Origin: CAXBPY01 sp003455275
GTDB lineage: Bacteria; Bacteroidota; Bacteroidia; Chitinophagales; UBA10324
Assembly: GCA_963977675.1 (NCBI GenBank)
Contig: CAXBPY010000006.1
Coordinates: 3,861 to 67,860 of the forward strand
Length of the DNA: 64,000 nucleotides
Direction: 5' to 3'
In this document: positions 35,612-44,979 of the stretch, one piece after another
Layout of the letters: every line of letters starts with the position of its first letter
Position numbering within the stretch: the stretch's first letter is position 1
Notes under the pieces: model-generated
Seen by the model: the letters and a program-made list of their open reading frames with translations, nothing else
What the model was told of the DNA's origin: nothing
The model's database searches: none
Program-made: the position numbers and the translations under genes

Positions 35612-38600
35612 ATGAAAAATTTTTTACAAAAATTATTTCTGGCTTCAGCTGCATTATTCTTTACAGCCCAAAATCTTAAGGCACAAAATTCTGACTGCCC
35701 AACGGCACTTTTTTTATGTAATGAAAATACATTGAATGTTCCGGGCGGTGCTTATTCAGGCGGATCAATTCCGGAGCAACCTTCGTGCTGGTTTGTAAAT
35801 GATAATTATTCTCATTGGTACTCTTTTACCTGTACGCAGAGCGGCACCTTTACTTTCAGTTGCCTTCCTGTTCCATTTGCCGATTTTGATTTTGCACTTT
35901 ATAACATTACCGGCTCTCCTTCCGGTTCGTGTAGTTATAGTAACATGATGTCATGTAACTATGCTGCACCTGCAGGAAACGGAACTACCGGAATTGGCTG
36001 CTTCAATGGAACAAACTGCAACACGACTGTCAACCTTGTAGCCGGGCAGACTTATGCTATAGTTATTAATCGATACTCAATTGGTTCAACAAGCGGATTT
36101 CAACTTTCATTTGGCGGAACAGCACAGATAGGAATTATTGCGGGCTTCACATTTGTATCTGCGTGTTTAGGTCAGCCGGTGCAGTTTACAAATACATCAT
36201 CGACAGGAACAGGCGTAACTTACAATTGGGATTTTGGTGATGGAACAAATTCATCAGCTCAAAACCCCTCTCATTTATATTCAAATGCCGGAACATTTAA
36301 TGTTTCACTTATTACTTCGAATGGAACATGCTCTGATACTGTGACACAACAAGTGACAATAACACCCGGGCCTGCGGTAACAGTTAACCCCAATCCTGCA
36401 TCATTGTGTGCAGGGCAAACTGTGAATCTGACTGCAAGCGGGGCTACAACCTATACATGGTCTCCAAATTATTTTCTAAGTTCAACCAATACAGCAAGCG
36501 TAACAGCTTCTCCGCAAACAACAACTACTTACACAGTAACTGGAACAACTGCAGGGTGTAATGGAACAGCAACCGTGATTGTAACTGTGAATTCAGTTTC
36601 TACTGTTCAGTCATTTCCCGCAAGCTCATCGTTTTGTTCTGGTGGAAGTGTAGTTCTTTCTGCAATCGGTGCTGTTACATATGCCTGGTCACCATCAACG
36701 GGCTTGAGTGCAAGCACTGGTAATTCTGTAACTGCATCACCAACTGTTACCACAACATATATTTTGACCGGAACCAATGCATCAGGATGTAATGGTTATG
36801 ACACTACGGTAATTACTGTTTTCCCGATTCCGAATCTCATAATTAATCCACCTGCGCCGGACATTTGTATTGGTGGAAATATTTTGCTCACTGCAAGCGG
36901 AGCAACAAATTATTCCTGGTCTCCTAACAATTCACTGAGCTCTTCTACCGGGCCTTCAGTAACCGCTTCTCCAAATGCATCGGTGACTTATACCGTAGAT
37001 GCTTCCGATGCAAATGGTTGCACAGCTACCACATCAGTTGTTGTTAATGTGAATCCTCTTCCCTCAGTATCCATCAACCCTTCACCTGCAACAATTTGTT
37101 CGGGAGATAATGTTCTGCTAACTGCAAGCGGTGCTACAACATTTGACTGGAGCCCGAACAGCGGATTGAATTCTTCAACCGGCTCAACAGTTACTGCCTC
37201 GCCTAATGCAACCACTACTTATACTGTAACCGGAACATCAGGAGTTGGATGTTCTGCAACTAACACAGTAACCGTAAATGTGAATCCGCTTCCTGTGATA
37301 AATATCCTTCCGATCAATTCAGTTATCTGTTCCGGCGGGCAAGTGAATCTTGCTGCAAGTGGAGCATTGACTTATACATGGTCTCCTGCAACGGGATTGA
37401 GTTCGACAAACTCTGGTGGCACAACTGCTTCACCCAACACAACAACGACATACACTGTTACAGGAACTTCAGCATTGAATTGTTCTGCTACTGCAACCAC
37501 AATTATTACAGTGAATCCGATTCCGGTCATTCAAGTTAACCCGGCTTCTACTTCTATTTGCCTTGGAGGCAGCGCGCAGTTATCAGCAAGCGGGGCAATA
37601 AGCTATTCATGGAATCCGTTTACTTCTCTTAATAATGGGAATATTAATAATCCCATGGCCTCACCAAATGCTAATACAACTTATACAGTTGTTGGTACAG
37701 ACGCAAATGGTTGTTCTGCAAGCGCAACCACAGCTGTGGCAGTAAATATTCCTCCAGTGGTTTCTGTTAATCCTTCCAGCGCACTTTTTTGTGGAGGACA
37801 AAATGTTGTGCTCACTGCATCAGGTGCTGCAAATTATATATGGAGCCCCGCAACAGGATTGAATGCTACAACAGGAGCATCAGTAACTACAACTCCCTCT
37901 TCTTCGATACAATATACTGTTACCGGGACTGATGTAAATGGTTGCTCAGGGCAAGGACAAGCGAATGTAAATTTTGATCCTACACCAGTCGCTTCATTTA
38001 ATGTGATTCCTCAATCCGGATGTGAACCACTTTTGGTCACATTTCAAAATACAAGTTCAAATGGAGTAATTACTAACTGGATTTTTGGCGATGGTACTTT
38101 TTCACCCGGAAATCCTGTTCAGCATTTATACACTTCAGGAACATTTGATGTAACCATGATCACTACCAATGCCAGTGGTTGCGGTGATACTGCTGTTCAG
38201 CTTGCTGCAGTTACTGCACTTGTTGCGCCGGTTGCTTCATTTGATATGACTCCTCCTGCTCCCGGTAATCTTCCTTACACGGATAATCTTTTCACTTTTA
38301 TTAATACCTCTGTGGGTGGAAATAGTTATTTCTGGAATTTCGGTGATCAGACTGGTGATACTGTCACCAATCCTACTCACAGTTTTAAGGAATCTGGAAG
38401 TTATTATGTGATTCTAACTGTAACGGCGGGCAATGGTTGTTTAGATACAGCCATGAGTCCAATAATTTTGATTGAAGGTGAACCAAAACCATGGATACCT
38501 TCTGCATTCACTCCAAATGGTGACGAGCAGAATGATATTTTCAAAGTGTATGGAATCGCAATTGATGAAATTGATTTCCGTGTGTATGACCGCTGGGGCG

Positions 38601-38755
38601 AAATGGTTTTTCAAACCAATAATCAGAATCAGGGATGGGATGGAACTTTTCTCGGTAAGCGAAGTGAACTTGGCGTGTATGTTTATGAAGCGCGCATAGT
38701 GATGGCAAGCGGAAAGAAAATATTGCTGCGCGGTGATGTAACACTGATGCGGTAA
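35612..38755 (+). CDS. Large secreted Ig/PKD repeat protein with T9SS type B (gliding-motility) sorting domain
   Basis: 1047 residues. Signal peptide to about residue 24 (LKAQ). A Cys-rich first domain (about 27-170, with WYSFTCTQSGTF) is followed by a PKD domain (about 176-252, YNWDFGDGTN). Next are seven tandem Ig-like modules of about 75 residues (about 255-790), each with the pattern xCxGxxVxLxASGAxxYxWSP and a TTTTYTVTGT-type end. Two more PKD domains (IFGDGTF; WNFGDQTGD) precede the C-terminal WIPSAFTPNGDEQNDIF...GVYVYEARI module, the type B sorting domain. Expected to be a long surface fibre or adhesin. No enzyme motif seen. The repeats are close enough at DNA level for recombination. 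Confidence 0.9.
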   Translation: MKNFLQKLFLASAALFFTAQNLKAQNSDCPTALFLCNENTLNVPGGAYSGGSIPEQPSCWFVNDNYSHWYSFTCTQSGTFTFSCLPVPFADFDFALYNITGSPSGSCSYSNMMSCNYAAPAGNGTTGIGCFNGTNCNTTVNLVAGQTYAIVINRYSIGSTSGFQLSFGGTAQIGIIAGFTFVSACLGQPVQFTNTSSTGTGVTYNWDFGDGTNSSAQNPSHLYSNAGTFNVSLITSNGTCSDTVTQQVTITPGPAVTVNPNPASLCAGQTVNLTASGATTYTWSPNYFLSSTNTASVTASPQTTTTYTVTGTTAGCNGTATVIVTVNSVSTVQSFPASSSFCSGGSVVLSAIGAVTYAWSPSTGLSASTGNSVTASPTVTTTYILTGTNASGCNGYDTTVITVFPIPNLIINPPAPDICIGGNILLTASGATNYSWSPNNSLSSSTGPSVTASPNASVTYTVDASDANGCTATTSVVVNVNPLPSVSINPSPATICSGDNVLLTASGATTFDWSPNSGLNSSTGSTVTASPNATTTYTVTGTSGVGCSATNTVTVNVNPLPVINILPINSVICSGGQVNLAASGALTYTWSPATGLSSTNSGGTTASPNTTTTYTVTGTSALNCSATATTIITVNPIPVIQVNPASTSICLGGSAQLSASGAISYSWNPFTSLNNGNINNPMASPNANTTYTVVGTDANGCSASATTAVAVNIPPVVSVNPSSALFCGGQNVVLTASGAANYIWSPATGLNATTGASVTTTPSSSIQYTVTGTDVNGCSGQGQANVNFDPTPVASFNVIPQSGCEPLLVTFQNTSSNGVITNWIFGDGTFSPGNPVQHLYTSGTFDVTMITTNASGCGDTAVQLAAVTALVAPVASFDMTPPAPGNLPYTDNLFTFINTSVGGNSYFWNFGDQTGDTVTNPTHSFKESGSYYVILTVTAGNGCLDTAMSPIILIEGEPKPWIPSAFTPNGDEQNDIFKVYGIAIDEIDFRVYDRWGEMVFQTNNQNQGWDGTFLGKRSELGVYVYEARIVMASGKKILLRGDVTLMR
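36385..37990 (+). repeat. Array of seven Ig-like coding repeats
   Basis: Seven units of about 225-235 bases, each with a copy of the coding block for ASGAxxYxWSP near its start. Unit beginnings are recognisable at the TGT of the (C)xGG/CAGQ motif near 36408, 36634, 36867, 37098, 37329, 37559 and 37789 (positions to within a few bases). Confidence 0.8.
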
Positions 38756-38757
38756 AT

Positions 38758-38800
38758 AAAAATCGCCTGAACTTTCTTTTGAATGTTCAGACGATTTTCA
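38758..38800. terminator. Hairpin terminator between convergent genes
   Basis: AATCGCCTGAAC (38761-38772) pairs with GTTCAGACGATT (38785-38796), one mismatch. A-rich left and T-rich right flanks suit both directions: the Ig-repeat gene and the convergent S41 protease. Confidence 0.75.
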
Positions 38801-38812
38801 GATTCAAAAAAA

Positions 38813-40471
38813 TTATTTCGTGAACTTGAGCGTGTTGCTGTAAAGAGTCAAATCATTTAACACATCAATTCCTTTTTTCACTTCAGGATCTGATTCAAGT
38901 GTGCTAATGATGCGACCATTCTGATAATAGTAGCGGCTCACGATTTCTTGCTCCAGAATTTTTTTAATCTCATCCTTATTCGTTTGAATGTCCTGGTCCT
39001 TGTCGTGATGGATTTTGTTTTTGATTAAATCATAATCTGATTGAATGCTCTCAAAATATTTTTCTCCTTCAGCACTCTTCTGTAACTGCTTCAGCGCATC
39101 TTCAGTTTTGGTTGAGTAGTCGTAATCTTTTCCTTTCAGAAAATCTACAAATGCATTCCAGTCTGCATCACTCAGGCGAAAAGTTTTTGCATCGGCAATG
39201 GTGCTGTGCTGCTGATGATAGAGTGTAGCAAAATCGAAAATGAAATTCTTCTCCACTAAACTCTTCGCGATATTGGAATACTTCGGTGCATCTAGAATAA
39301 TATCGGGGTCAATTCCTCCGCCGTCATACACCGTTCTTCCGCCGGCGGTTTTGAAAGCAGTCTTCAGTGAGTCCGGAATTTTTCCTACGCTGCCATCTTC
39401 ATTGCGATGAGCATAATCAATCGCCTGAATGCATCTGCCGGATGGAGTGAAGTAGTGCGCAGTTGTAACTTTCAGTTGTGTTCCATAACTGAGTTGCTGA
39501 GTGGTTTGAACCAATCCCTTGCCGTAAGTTTTTTGTCCTACAATTACTGCGCGATCTAAATCCTGCAATGCGCCGCTTACGATTTCGCTTGCACTTGCAG
39601 AGCCACTGTTGGTAAGCACTACTACCGGAATGTTTAGGTCAATGGGCTCATTGAGCGATTTGTAATCTTTGTTCCACTGCGCAACCTTGCCCTTTGTTTT
39701 CACTACGAGTTGTCCCTTGTCAACAAACACATTCACAACATTCACTGCTTCGTTCAGTAAGCCGCCGGGGTTGCCGCGGAGGTCAAACACTAATCCTTTC
39801 ATACCCGGGTTTTTACTTTTCAAATCCTTCAGCGCATCTGCAACATCTTTTCCGCACTGCTCGGTGAACTGTGAAAGTCGGATGTACCCGATCTCGCTGT
39901 TCAGCATTCCGCTATAAGGCACGCTGTTGATCTTAATCTCTTCGCGCGCAAATTCTTTCACCATAGTATTTGCATCTCCGGGGCGCTGAATCAGAAGTTT
40001 GATGGTAGTGCCGGGTGAACCCTTCAGAACTTTGCTGACATCATCAATGGATTTTCCTTTGGTGCTTTGTCCGTCTATTTCAAGAATCACATCGCCGGCG
40101 AGTAGTCCTGCTTTATCGGCAGCAAAACCCTGGTAAGGTTCAGCGAGGGCAATGTAATCTCCCTGCTTGCGCACAGTGGCTCCGATACCGCCGTATTTTC
40201 CGGTGGTTTGAAAACGGAAACCTTCAATCTCTGCTTCAGAAATATAATTAGTGAACGGGTCGAGTGAGTTGAGCATGGCATCAATACCCGTGCGCATGAA
40301 TTTGCCGGGGTCAATGTCATCTACATAGAGTGTGTTCACCTCTTTGTAAAGCGAAGCGAAGATGTCGAGGTTTTTGGAGACCTCGAACAGGTTATCACTG
40401 ACGAAAGCAAGAGGAATAAGAGCGGCGAGGGAGAGCGCAAGGACAAGTGTCCATTTTCTGAATCTGCGCAT
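38813..40471 (-). CDS. S41 family C-terminal processing protease
   Basis: 552 residues. N-terminal signal anchor (about 7-24), then a PDZ domain (about 88-175, GKYGGIGATVRKQGDYIALA), and the S41 catalytic core with NSGSASASEIVSGALQD (catalytic Ser about 293) and GQKTYGKG (Lys318), the Ser-Lys dyad of CtpA/Prc proteases. The tail after about 430 is helical and Lys-rich. It is predicted periplasmic and inner-membrane anchored. Such proteases trim envelope proteins or cell-wall regulators. Stand-alone gene. Confidence 0.93.
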   Translation of the reverse strand: MRRFRKWTLVLALSLAALIPLAFVSDNLFEVSKNLDIFASLYKEVNTLYVDDIDPGKFMRTGIDAMLNSLDPFTNYISEAEIEGFRFQTTGKYGGIGATVRKQGDYIALAEPYQGFAADKAGLLAGDVILEIDGQSTKGKSIDDVSKVLKGSPGTTIKLLIQRPGDANTMVKEFAREEIKINSVPYSGMLNSEIGYIRLSQFTEQCGKDVADALKDLKSKNPGMKGLVFDLRGNPGGLLNEAVNVVNVFVDKGQLVVKTKGKVAQWNKDYKSLNEPIDLNIPVVVLTNSGSASASEIVSGALQDLDRAVIVGQKTYGKGLVQTTQQLSYGTQLKVTTAHYFTPSGRCIQAIDYAHRNEDGSVGKIPDSLKTAFKTAGGRTVYDGGGIDPDIILDAPKYSNIAKSLVEKNFIFDFATLYHQQHSTIADAKTFRLSDADWNAFVDFLKGKDYDYSTKTEDALKQLQKSAEGEKYFESIQSDYDLIKNKIHHDKDQDIQTNKDEIKKILEQEIVSRYYYQNGRIISTLESDPEVKKGIDVLNDLTLYSNTLKFTK

Positions 40472-40573
40472 GTGATTGTTTATGTTGTTTTGATTGTTAT
40501 GATAACGAAAGTATGCTATGGATTATTTCGGGGGAAAAGAAAATGTTAAGTTTAACTCACGAAAAAAATTCGG

Positions 40574-41176
40574 ATGAAGAAGATTGCTACACTTTTCGTA
40601 GTTGCATTTTCAAGTTGTGCGAATGCAGTTTGGGCTCAATGCCCTACTTCATCTTTTTTTGTTCCCAATACAAACACATGGTGTCCTCCTCTTATTGATA
40701 CCTTTTTTAATACATCAACAAACACAGACTCGGGCTCAACTTATCTCTATGATTTTGGTGACGGGGCCTCTTCAATGATGGAAATGCCTGTGCACATTTA
40801 TCCAAGCAGCGGAATATTTTATCCAAGTTTGATTGTAACAAACACAGGGGGATGTGCCGATACTTTTTTCTTTTCTTCTCCCATATCAGTTGGAAGTTGT
40901 TGGGGTGTTGGAGTTAATAATAGTTCAATTAACATTATTCAAATTTCCCCCACCCCCTTTACCAATACCATAAACATAAGTGTGAGTGCAGCGGATGGTA
41001 GTGCTGATGTGCAGGTTTGGAATCTTATGGGACAAATTGTTTTTGAAGAAAATGAATTCAACATTTCTTCAGCCACCAAACGCACTCTGGATTTATCTTT
41101 TCTTAATTCGGGCGTGTATGTGGTTAGGGTAGTAACTGCTGAAGGCGTTTTTACGCAGAAGGTGGTGAAGGAATAA
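40574..41176 (+). CDS. Small secreted PKD protein with T9SS tail
   Basis: 200 residues. Signal peptide to about 21 (ANAVWAQ). A single PKD-like domain (about 25-105, with STYLYDFGDGASS) is followed by a short linker with Cys (VGSCWGVGVNN) and a type A T9SS sorting domain (about 125-200, ISPTPFTNTINISV ... GVYVVRVV). PKD domains usually mediate carbohydrate or protein contacts. Its small size, with almost nothing but PKD plus sorting tail, is notable. Function unknown. Confidence 0.82.
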   Translation: MKKIATLFVVAFSSCANAVWAQCPTSSFFVPNTNTWCPPLIDTFFNTSTNTDSGSTYLYDFGDGASSMMEMPVHIYPSSGIFYPSLIVTNTGGCADTFFFSSPISVGSCWGVGVNNSSINIIQISPTPFTNTINISVSAADGSADVQVWNLMGQIVFEENEFNISSATKRTLDLSFLNSGVYVVRVVTAEGVFTQKVVKE

Positions 41177-41191
41177 TTTTTTATCAGGAGA

Positions 41192-42826
41192 TCACGAAAG
41201 ATACTTCCCCACTATAGGCAATCTTCTTCCGGAACCAAAAGCTTTCGGAGATACGCGGAGAATAGGAGGAGTTTGATGACGCTTGTATTCATTGGTGTTA
41301 ACGAGTTTCAGCACTCTGTCAACTAGGGGTTTTTCAAAACCCATTTCTATTAGTTCGCGTGGCCCTTTTCTTTTTTCGATGTATTGAAAAAGAATTTTAT
41401 CGAGCACATCATATTCAGGAAGCGAATCGCTGTCTTTTTGATTTGGGCGCAGTTCTGCAGACGGAACTTTAGTCAGAATATTTTCAGGAATAATTTTTCT
41501 TTCGCGATTGATGAAATGTGCGAGTTCGTATACTACAGTTTTGTAAACATCTCCAATCACTGAAAGTCCGCCGCACATATCGCCATATAATGTTCCGTAG
41601 CCAACCGCTGCTTCACTCTTGTTCGAAGTGTTGAGCAAAATGTACTGATGCTTGTTTGAAATTGCCATTAACATTCCTGAACGAATCCGTGCCTGAAGAT
41701 TCTCCTCTGCAAGATCAAATGGTTTTCCTTTAAAAGATTTTTTCAATGATTTCAGATACTCTTCAAAAACTGAAGTGATAGAAATTTTTTCATAACTGAC
41801 TCCAAGATTTTCACAGAGAATAACTGAATCACTCACTGAATGTTCTGAAGAAAATTCTGACGGAAGCAATAACGGAAGAACATTTTCTTTTCCTAATGCT
41901 TCCACTGCGAGGCATAAGACTACTGCAGAATCAATTCCGCCACTGAGCCCGAGAATTGCTTTATTGAATTTCAGTTTACTGAAGTAATCGCGGATGCCCA
42001 GCACGAGCGCATCATGAATGAGATTTATTTTTAGAGGTGAAGAATTTTTGTCAGAAGAATTGTTCGCCACCTCATCATGATTGAAGAAAGAAAGTTGTTC
42101 GGAGAAAAATTTCATCTCACTGAAAATTTTTCCTGAAGTTGATACCACAAGAGATCCGCCATCAAAAATTAATTCAGTTTGTGCGCCCACTGCGTTACAG
42201 TAATAGACCGGCAGGTTGTATCGGGTGGCGATTTCTTTTAAGAGCATAATGCGCTCTTGCTGATGATTGTAATCAAATGGTGAAGCGGAAATGTTCACCA
42301 CAAAATCAGGATTCAGTTTTTTTAATTCATCAAGCGGTGTGCATACATACATAGGGTTTGCTCCCGCATTCCAGATGTCTTCGCAAATTGTAACAGCAAT
42401 TTTTTTTCCGCAACACTCAATCAGTTTCCATTCAGTATTTGATTCGAAGTAGCGCACTTCATCAAAGATGTCGTAAGTCGGAAGAAGCGTTTTATGAATC
42501 ACTTCTTTTACTTTTCCATCAGAAAGAAAATACGCGGAGTTGAATAAATCTTTTCCCTTCACTACTGGATTGCGTGAGGGAGAACCAACGATGGCTGAAA
42601 TTCCCGCACATTCTTTTGCAATGAGCGCGACACTCTCTTCACACCGTTCAATGAAATCTGAAAACTCTAAAAAATCCCGTGGAGGATAGCCGCAAACACA
42701 CAACTCTGAAAACACAACGAGATCAGCTGATTGCTTTTTGGCTTCACGGATTGCAGAAATAATTTTTGAACGATTGCCTTCAAAGTCGCCGATTAAATAA
42801 TTCTGTTGTGCAAGTGCAATGCGCAT
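41192..42826 (-). CDS. nadE: Glutamine-dependent NAD+ synthetase
   Basis: 544 residues from the ATG at 42826 (a TTG 6 bases upstream is less likely; MRIALAQ is the family start). Residues 1-260 form a nitrilase-type glutaminase with Glu (VFSELCVCGYP), Lys (HKTLLPTYDIFDE) and Cys (VTICEDIW). The C-terminal synthetase has the PP-loop LGLSGGIDSAVV and KSEAAVGYGTLYGDMCGG. Converts nicotinate adenine dinucleotide to NAD+ with ATP and glutamine-derived ammonia. The kynurenine genes 12 kb away could supply the same pathway. Confidence 0.95.
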   Translation of the reverse strand: MRIALAQQNYLIGDFEGNRSKIISAIREAKKQSADLVVFSELCVCGYPPRDFLEFSDFIERCEESVALIAKECAGISAIVGSPSRNPVVKGKDLFNSAYFLSDGKVKEVIHKTLLPTYDIFDEVRYFESNTEWKLIECCGKKIAVTICEDIWNAGANPMYVCTPLDELKKLNPDFVVNISASPFDYNHQQERIMLLKEIATRYNLPVYYCNAVGAQTELIFDGGSLVVSTSGKIFSEMKFFSEQLSFFNHDEVANNSSDKNSSPLKINLIHDALVLGIRDYFSKLKFNKAILGLSGGIDSAVVLCLAVEALGKENVLPLLLPSEFSSEHSVSDSVILCENLGVSYEKISITSVFEEYLKSLKKSFKGKPFDLAEENLQARIRSGMLMAISNKHQYILLNTSNKSEAAVGYGTLYGDMCGGLSVIGDVYKTVVYELAHFINRERKIIPENILTKVPSAELRPNQKDSDSLPEYDVLDKILFQYIEKRKGPRELIEMGFEKPLVDRVLKLVNTNEYKRHQTPPILRVSPKAFGSGRRLPIVGKYLS

Positions 42827-42834
42827 AAACAAAA

Positions 42835-42861
42835 GTGCTCCGAAGATTTTTTCCGGAGCAC
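42835..42861 (-). terminator. Hairpin terminator upstream of nadE for the barrel gene
   Basis: GTGCTCCG (42835-42842) pairs with CGGAGCAC (42854-42861); on the minus strand the stem is followed by TTTTGTTT, so it should end the transcript of the outer-membrane barrel gene before nadE. Confidence 0.8.
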
Positions 42862-42888
42862 AAAAGTAATTGCGATGATGGTGTTTGC

Positions 42889-43605
42889 TCAGAACAGAAT
42901 TCCGAGGCGAAGTTCTACCTGATTCAAAATAGATTTTGTCTTGAATCCCTTCGGGCTGTCGGAAATATCCAGAAACCCATTATGAAAACTCAATGATGTT
43001 ACAAATGCAGTGCTCTTGGATAGTGAATATTCAATTCCCGCCCCAATGTTGAGCGACATATTAAAGGGTGAAATGTCCGCACCGAGATTTTCATTTTTTA
43101 TATCATTTTTATTTGATGGGTCGTCAATTGTGCCACGGGTTTTTGTATTGAGTCCAGCATTAATACCAAATTGTCCGAAGTAAGTTATGTATCCGATTTC
43201 ATTCGTCTTCAACTTTAACAGAAATGGGATTTCGATATATTGAAGTTTGTAAGAAGTTTTTGTTAGTTGAGGGAAGGTATCGTTTTCCAAACTGTTAAAC
43301 ATATTAATAGAGTCGTTATATAAAATATCAGCGCTGTTTTGGCTTATGGTTAAGCCAGTGGCAATTGCATAATTTGAAGCCAGAGAAAAATCAGCCATTA
43401 ATCCATAGTTGAACCCAAACTTTACTCCTGATGATGTAGTGTGATTATCCTGCGCTTTCAGCCAGTCAAGCTGGGGGCTGAACTGTAATCCAAATCGAAA
43501 TCCTTTTGATGCACCATCACTGCTGCCGGTTGTTTCAGTTTGAGCAAAAGAGCTGAGTGAAATGAATGAAAGAAGAGCAACAACAACTATTTTTTTAATA
43601 TTCAT
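42889..43605 (-). CDS. Outer-membrane beta-barrel protein
   Basis: 238 residues from the ATG at 43605; the frame is open for a further 14 residues, but MNIKKIVVVALLSFISLSSFA is a clean signal peptide. Alternating hydrophobic strands (FGLQFSPQLDWLK, FGFNYGLMADFSL, IPFLLKLKTN, GINAGLNTKTRG, LNIGAGIEYSLSKSTAFVTSLSFHNG) end in VELRLGILF with a terminal Phe, as in PorT-like/OmpA-like eight-strand barrels common in Bacteroidota. Substrate or partner unknown. It is followed by its own terminator. Confidence 0.78.
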   Translation of the reverse strand: MNIKKIVVVALLSFISLSSFAQTETTGSSDGASKGFRFGLQFSPQLDWLKAQDNHTTSSGVKFGFNYGLMADFSLASNYAIATGLTISQNSADILYNDSINMFNSLENDTFPQLTKTSYKLQYIEIPFLLKLKTNEIGYITYFGQFGINAGLNTKTRGTIDDPSNKNDIKNENLGADISPFNMSLNIGAGIEYSLSKSTAFVTSLSFHNGFLDISDSPKGFKTKSILNQVELRLGILF

Positions 43606-43816
43606 TTTATTTTGTTTTGATTGGTATTCGTGAACCTTCGGTTTCATACAATTATTTTTTTCGGATGGAAAATTAAAGGAAGTTTTTATGCGACACTCAC
43701 TGTAAATGAAAATGATTCAACAGAAAAAATTTTTCTGTTCTGAAATCTGGAAGCACGAATTCTGAATTGTGCCGCAGGTAATTCCGATTATTTTTGGCGC
43801 CGCTTGAAAAAAGCAA

Positions 43817-43890
<74 letters not shown>

Positions 43891-43905
43891 CAACTGAGTT
43901 TATTT

Positions 43906-44928
43906 TCAAAGCAGGCTAAAAATTTCGCGGATACGCCCGGGAGATTTCCCGTCAATCACTTGCTTTTGTATGGCAACTTGTTCTTCGGCTTTAGCAGAAT
44001 CAGAAAGAAGGAATTGAAATTTAGAAATAAGTTCTTCTTCTGATGCATCTAAAAAAATTCCGCAATTGGCTGCAATTCCGTTCACGGACATTCGGTGAAG
44101 AATTCCTTTCTGAAAATCATGAGTGGTTCCTGTTATGATTTGCATTCCAATGGAAGCTGCTTCGAGTAGTGTATTATTTGACGGGCAAATCATTGTTCTT
44201 GCAGACTTCATCACTTCGCATATTTCTTGAGTACCCAGGTTTTTGCACAATAAAATTTTTACTCTCTTTTCTGCACGAATAAATTCTTGCAGAGAATTAA
44301 TATCCGGATAAAAATTACTAACGATGATTTCTATTTCATCAACCATTTCGCTTTTCACAAGTGAACTCAAAACTTTTTTTGTAAGCTGATGAACATCCCC
44401 TGCACCCATGCTTATGATGGCCTTTCTTTCTGAGGGCAATATCCTGTTTTCAATTGCACACTGAATAAATTCTTTTCTCAGCAATGCATACCTGGAGCCG
44501 AGGTAAAACCTTGTTTCACCTGTACCGCGATAATCCGAAGGAAGAACTCCTTCTGAAGGATTGATGATAACAGAAGAACAAAATTCTCCGTGGTGTAAAT
44601 CATCAATGCTTACCACAACATTTTTTGAAATCAGTTTCTGCTGATATGCAAACTGAAAACGATAACCATCCAGAACAACAATGTCTCCTTCTGCAAGGTG
44701 AGGGATTAATTCATCCGCATCAAGTTCATCTGATGAAGAAAGAGAAATGATTTGGTGAAAAGCATTACTGGTGAATTGCAGAACTGCAGGATCAGGCTGG
44801 CGAATGGCGAGCACGCATTCAAAATTTTCGCGTAGCATTTCAGCAAGCGCTGCGCATCGGATTATTCGCCCAATACCGATATTGATGTTGCCATCTGTTC
44901 TGAAAATTATTTTTCCGTGCAATGACAT
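43906..44928 (-). CDS. PseG/SpsG-like protein with Arg at the usual catalytic His
   Basis: 340 residues. GKIIFRTDGNINIGIGRIIR near the start is the nucleotide-sugar hydrolase motif R-x-D...G-x-G-H-x-x-R, but the His (catalytic in PseG as I recall) is Arg21 here (codon CGA). GSRYALLRKEF about 180 and SMGAGDVHQLTKKV about 215 match the PseG family, as does MICPSNNTLLEAASIG in the second Rossmann domain. PseG removes UDP from the pseudaminic acid precursor; SpsG is the Bacillus spore-coat homologue. Last gene of the sugar cluster, 51 bases after LegC. It might act as a transferase, bind but not cleave, or be a different hydrolase. Confidence 0.75.
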   Translation of the reverse strand: MSLHGKIIFRTDGNINIGIGRIIRCAALAEMLRENFECVLAIRQPDPAVLQFTSNAFHQIISLSSSDELDADELIPHLAEGDIVVLDGYRFQFAYQQKLISKNVVVSIDDLHHGEFCSSVIINPSEGVLPSDYRGTGETRFYLGSRYALLRKEFIQCAIENRILPSERKAIISMGAGDVHQLTKKVLSSLVKSEMVDEIEIIVSNFYPDINSLQEFIRAEKRVKILLCKNLGTQEICEVMKSARTMICPSNNTLLEAASIGMQIITGTTHDFQKGILHRMSVNGIAANCGIFLDASEEELISKFQFLLSDSAKAEEQVAIQKQVIDGKSPGRIREIFSLL

Positions 44929-44979
44929 TAGAGAAACTGCTTTACGGATTTCCCGAATGATAGTTGTGTGAAATCTGTT

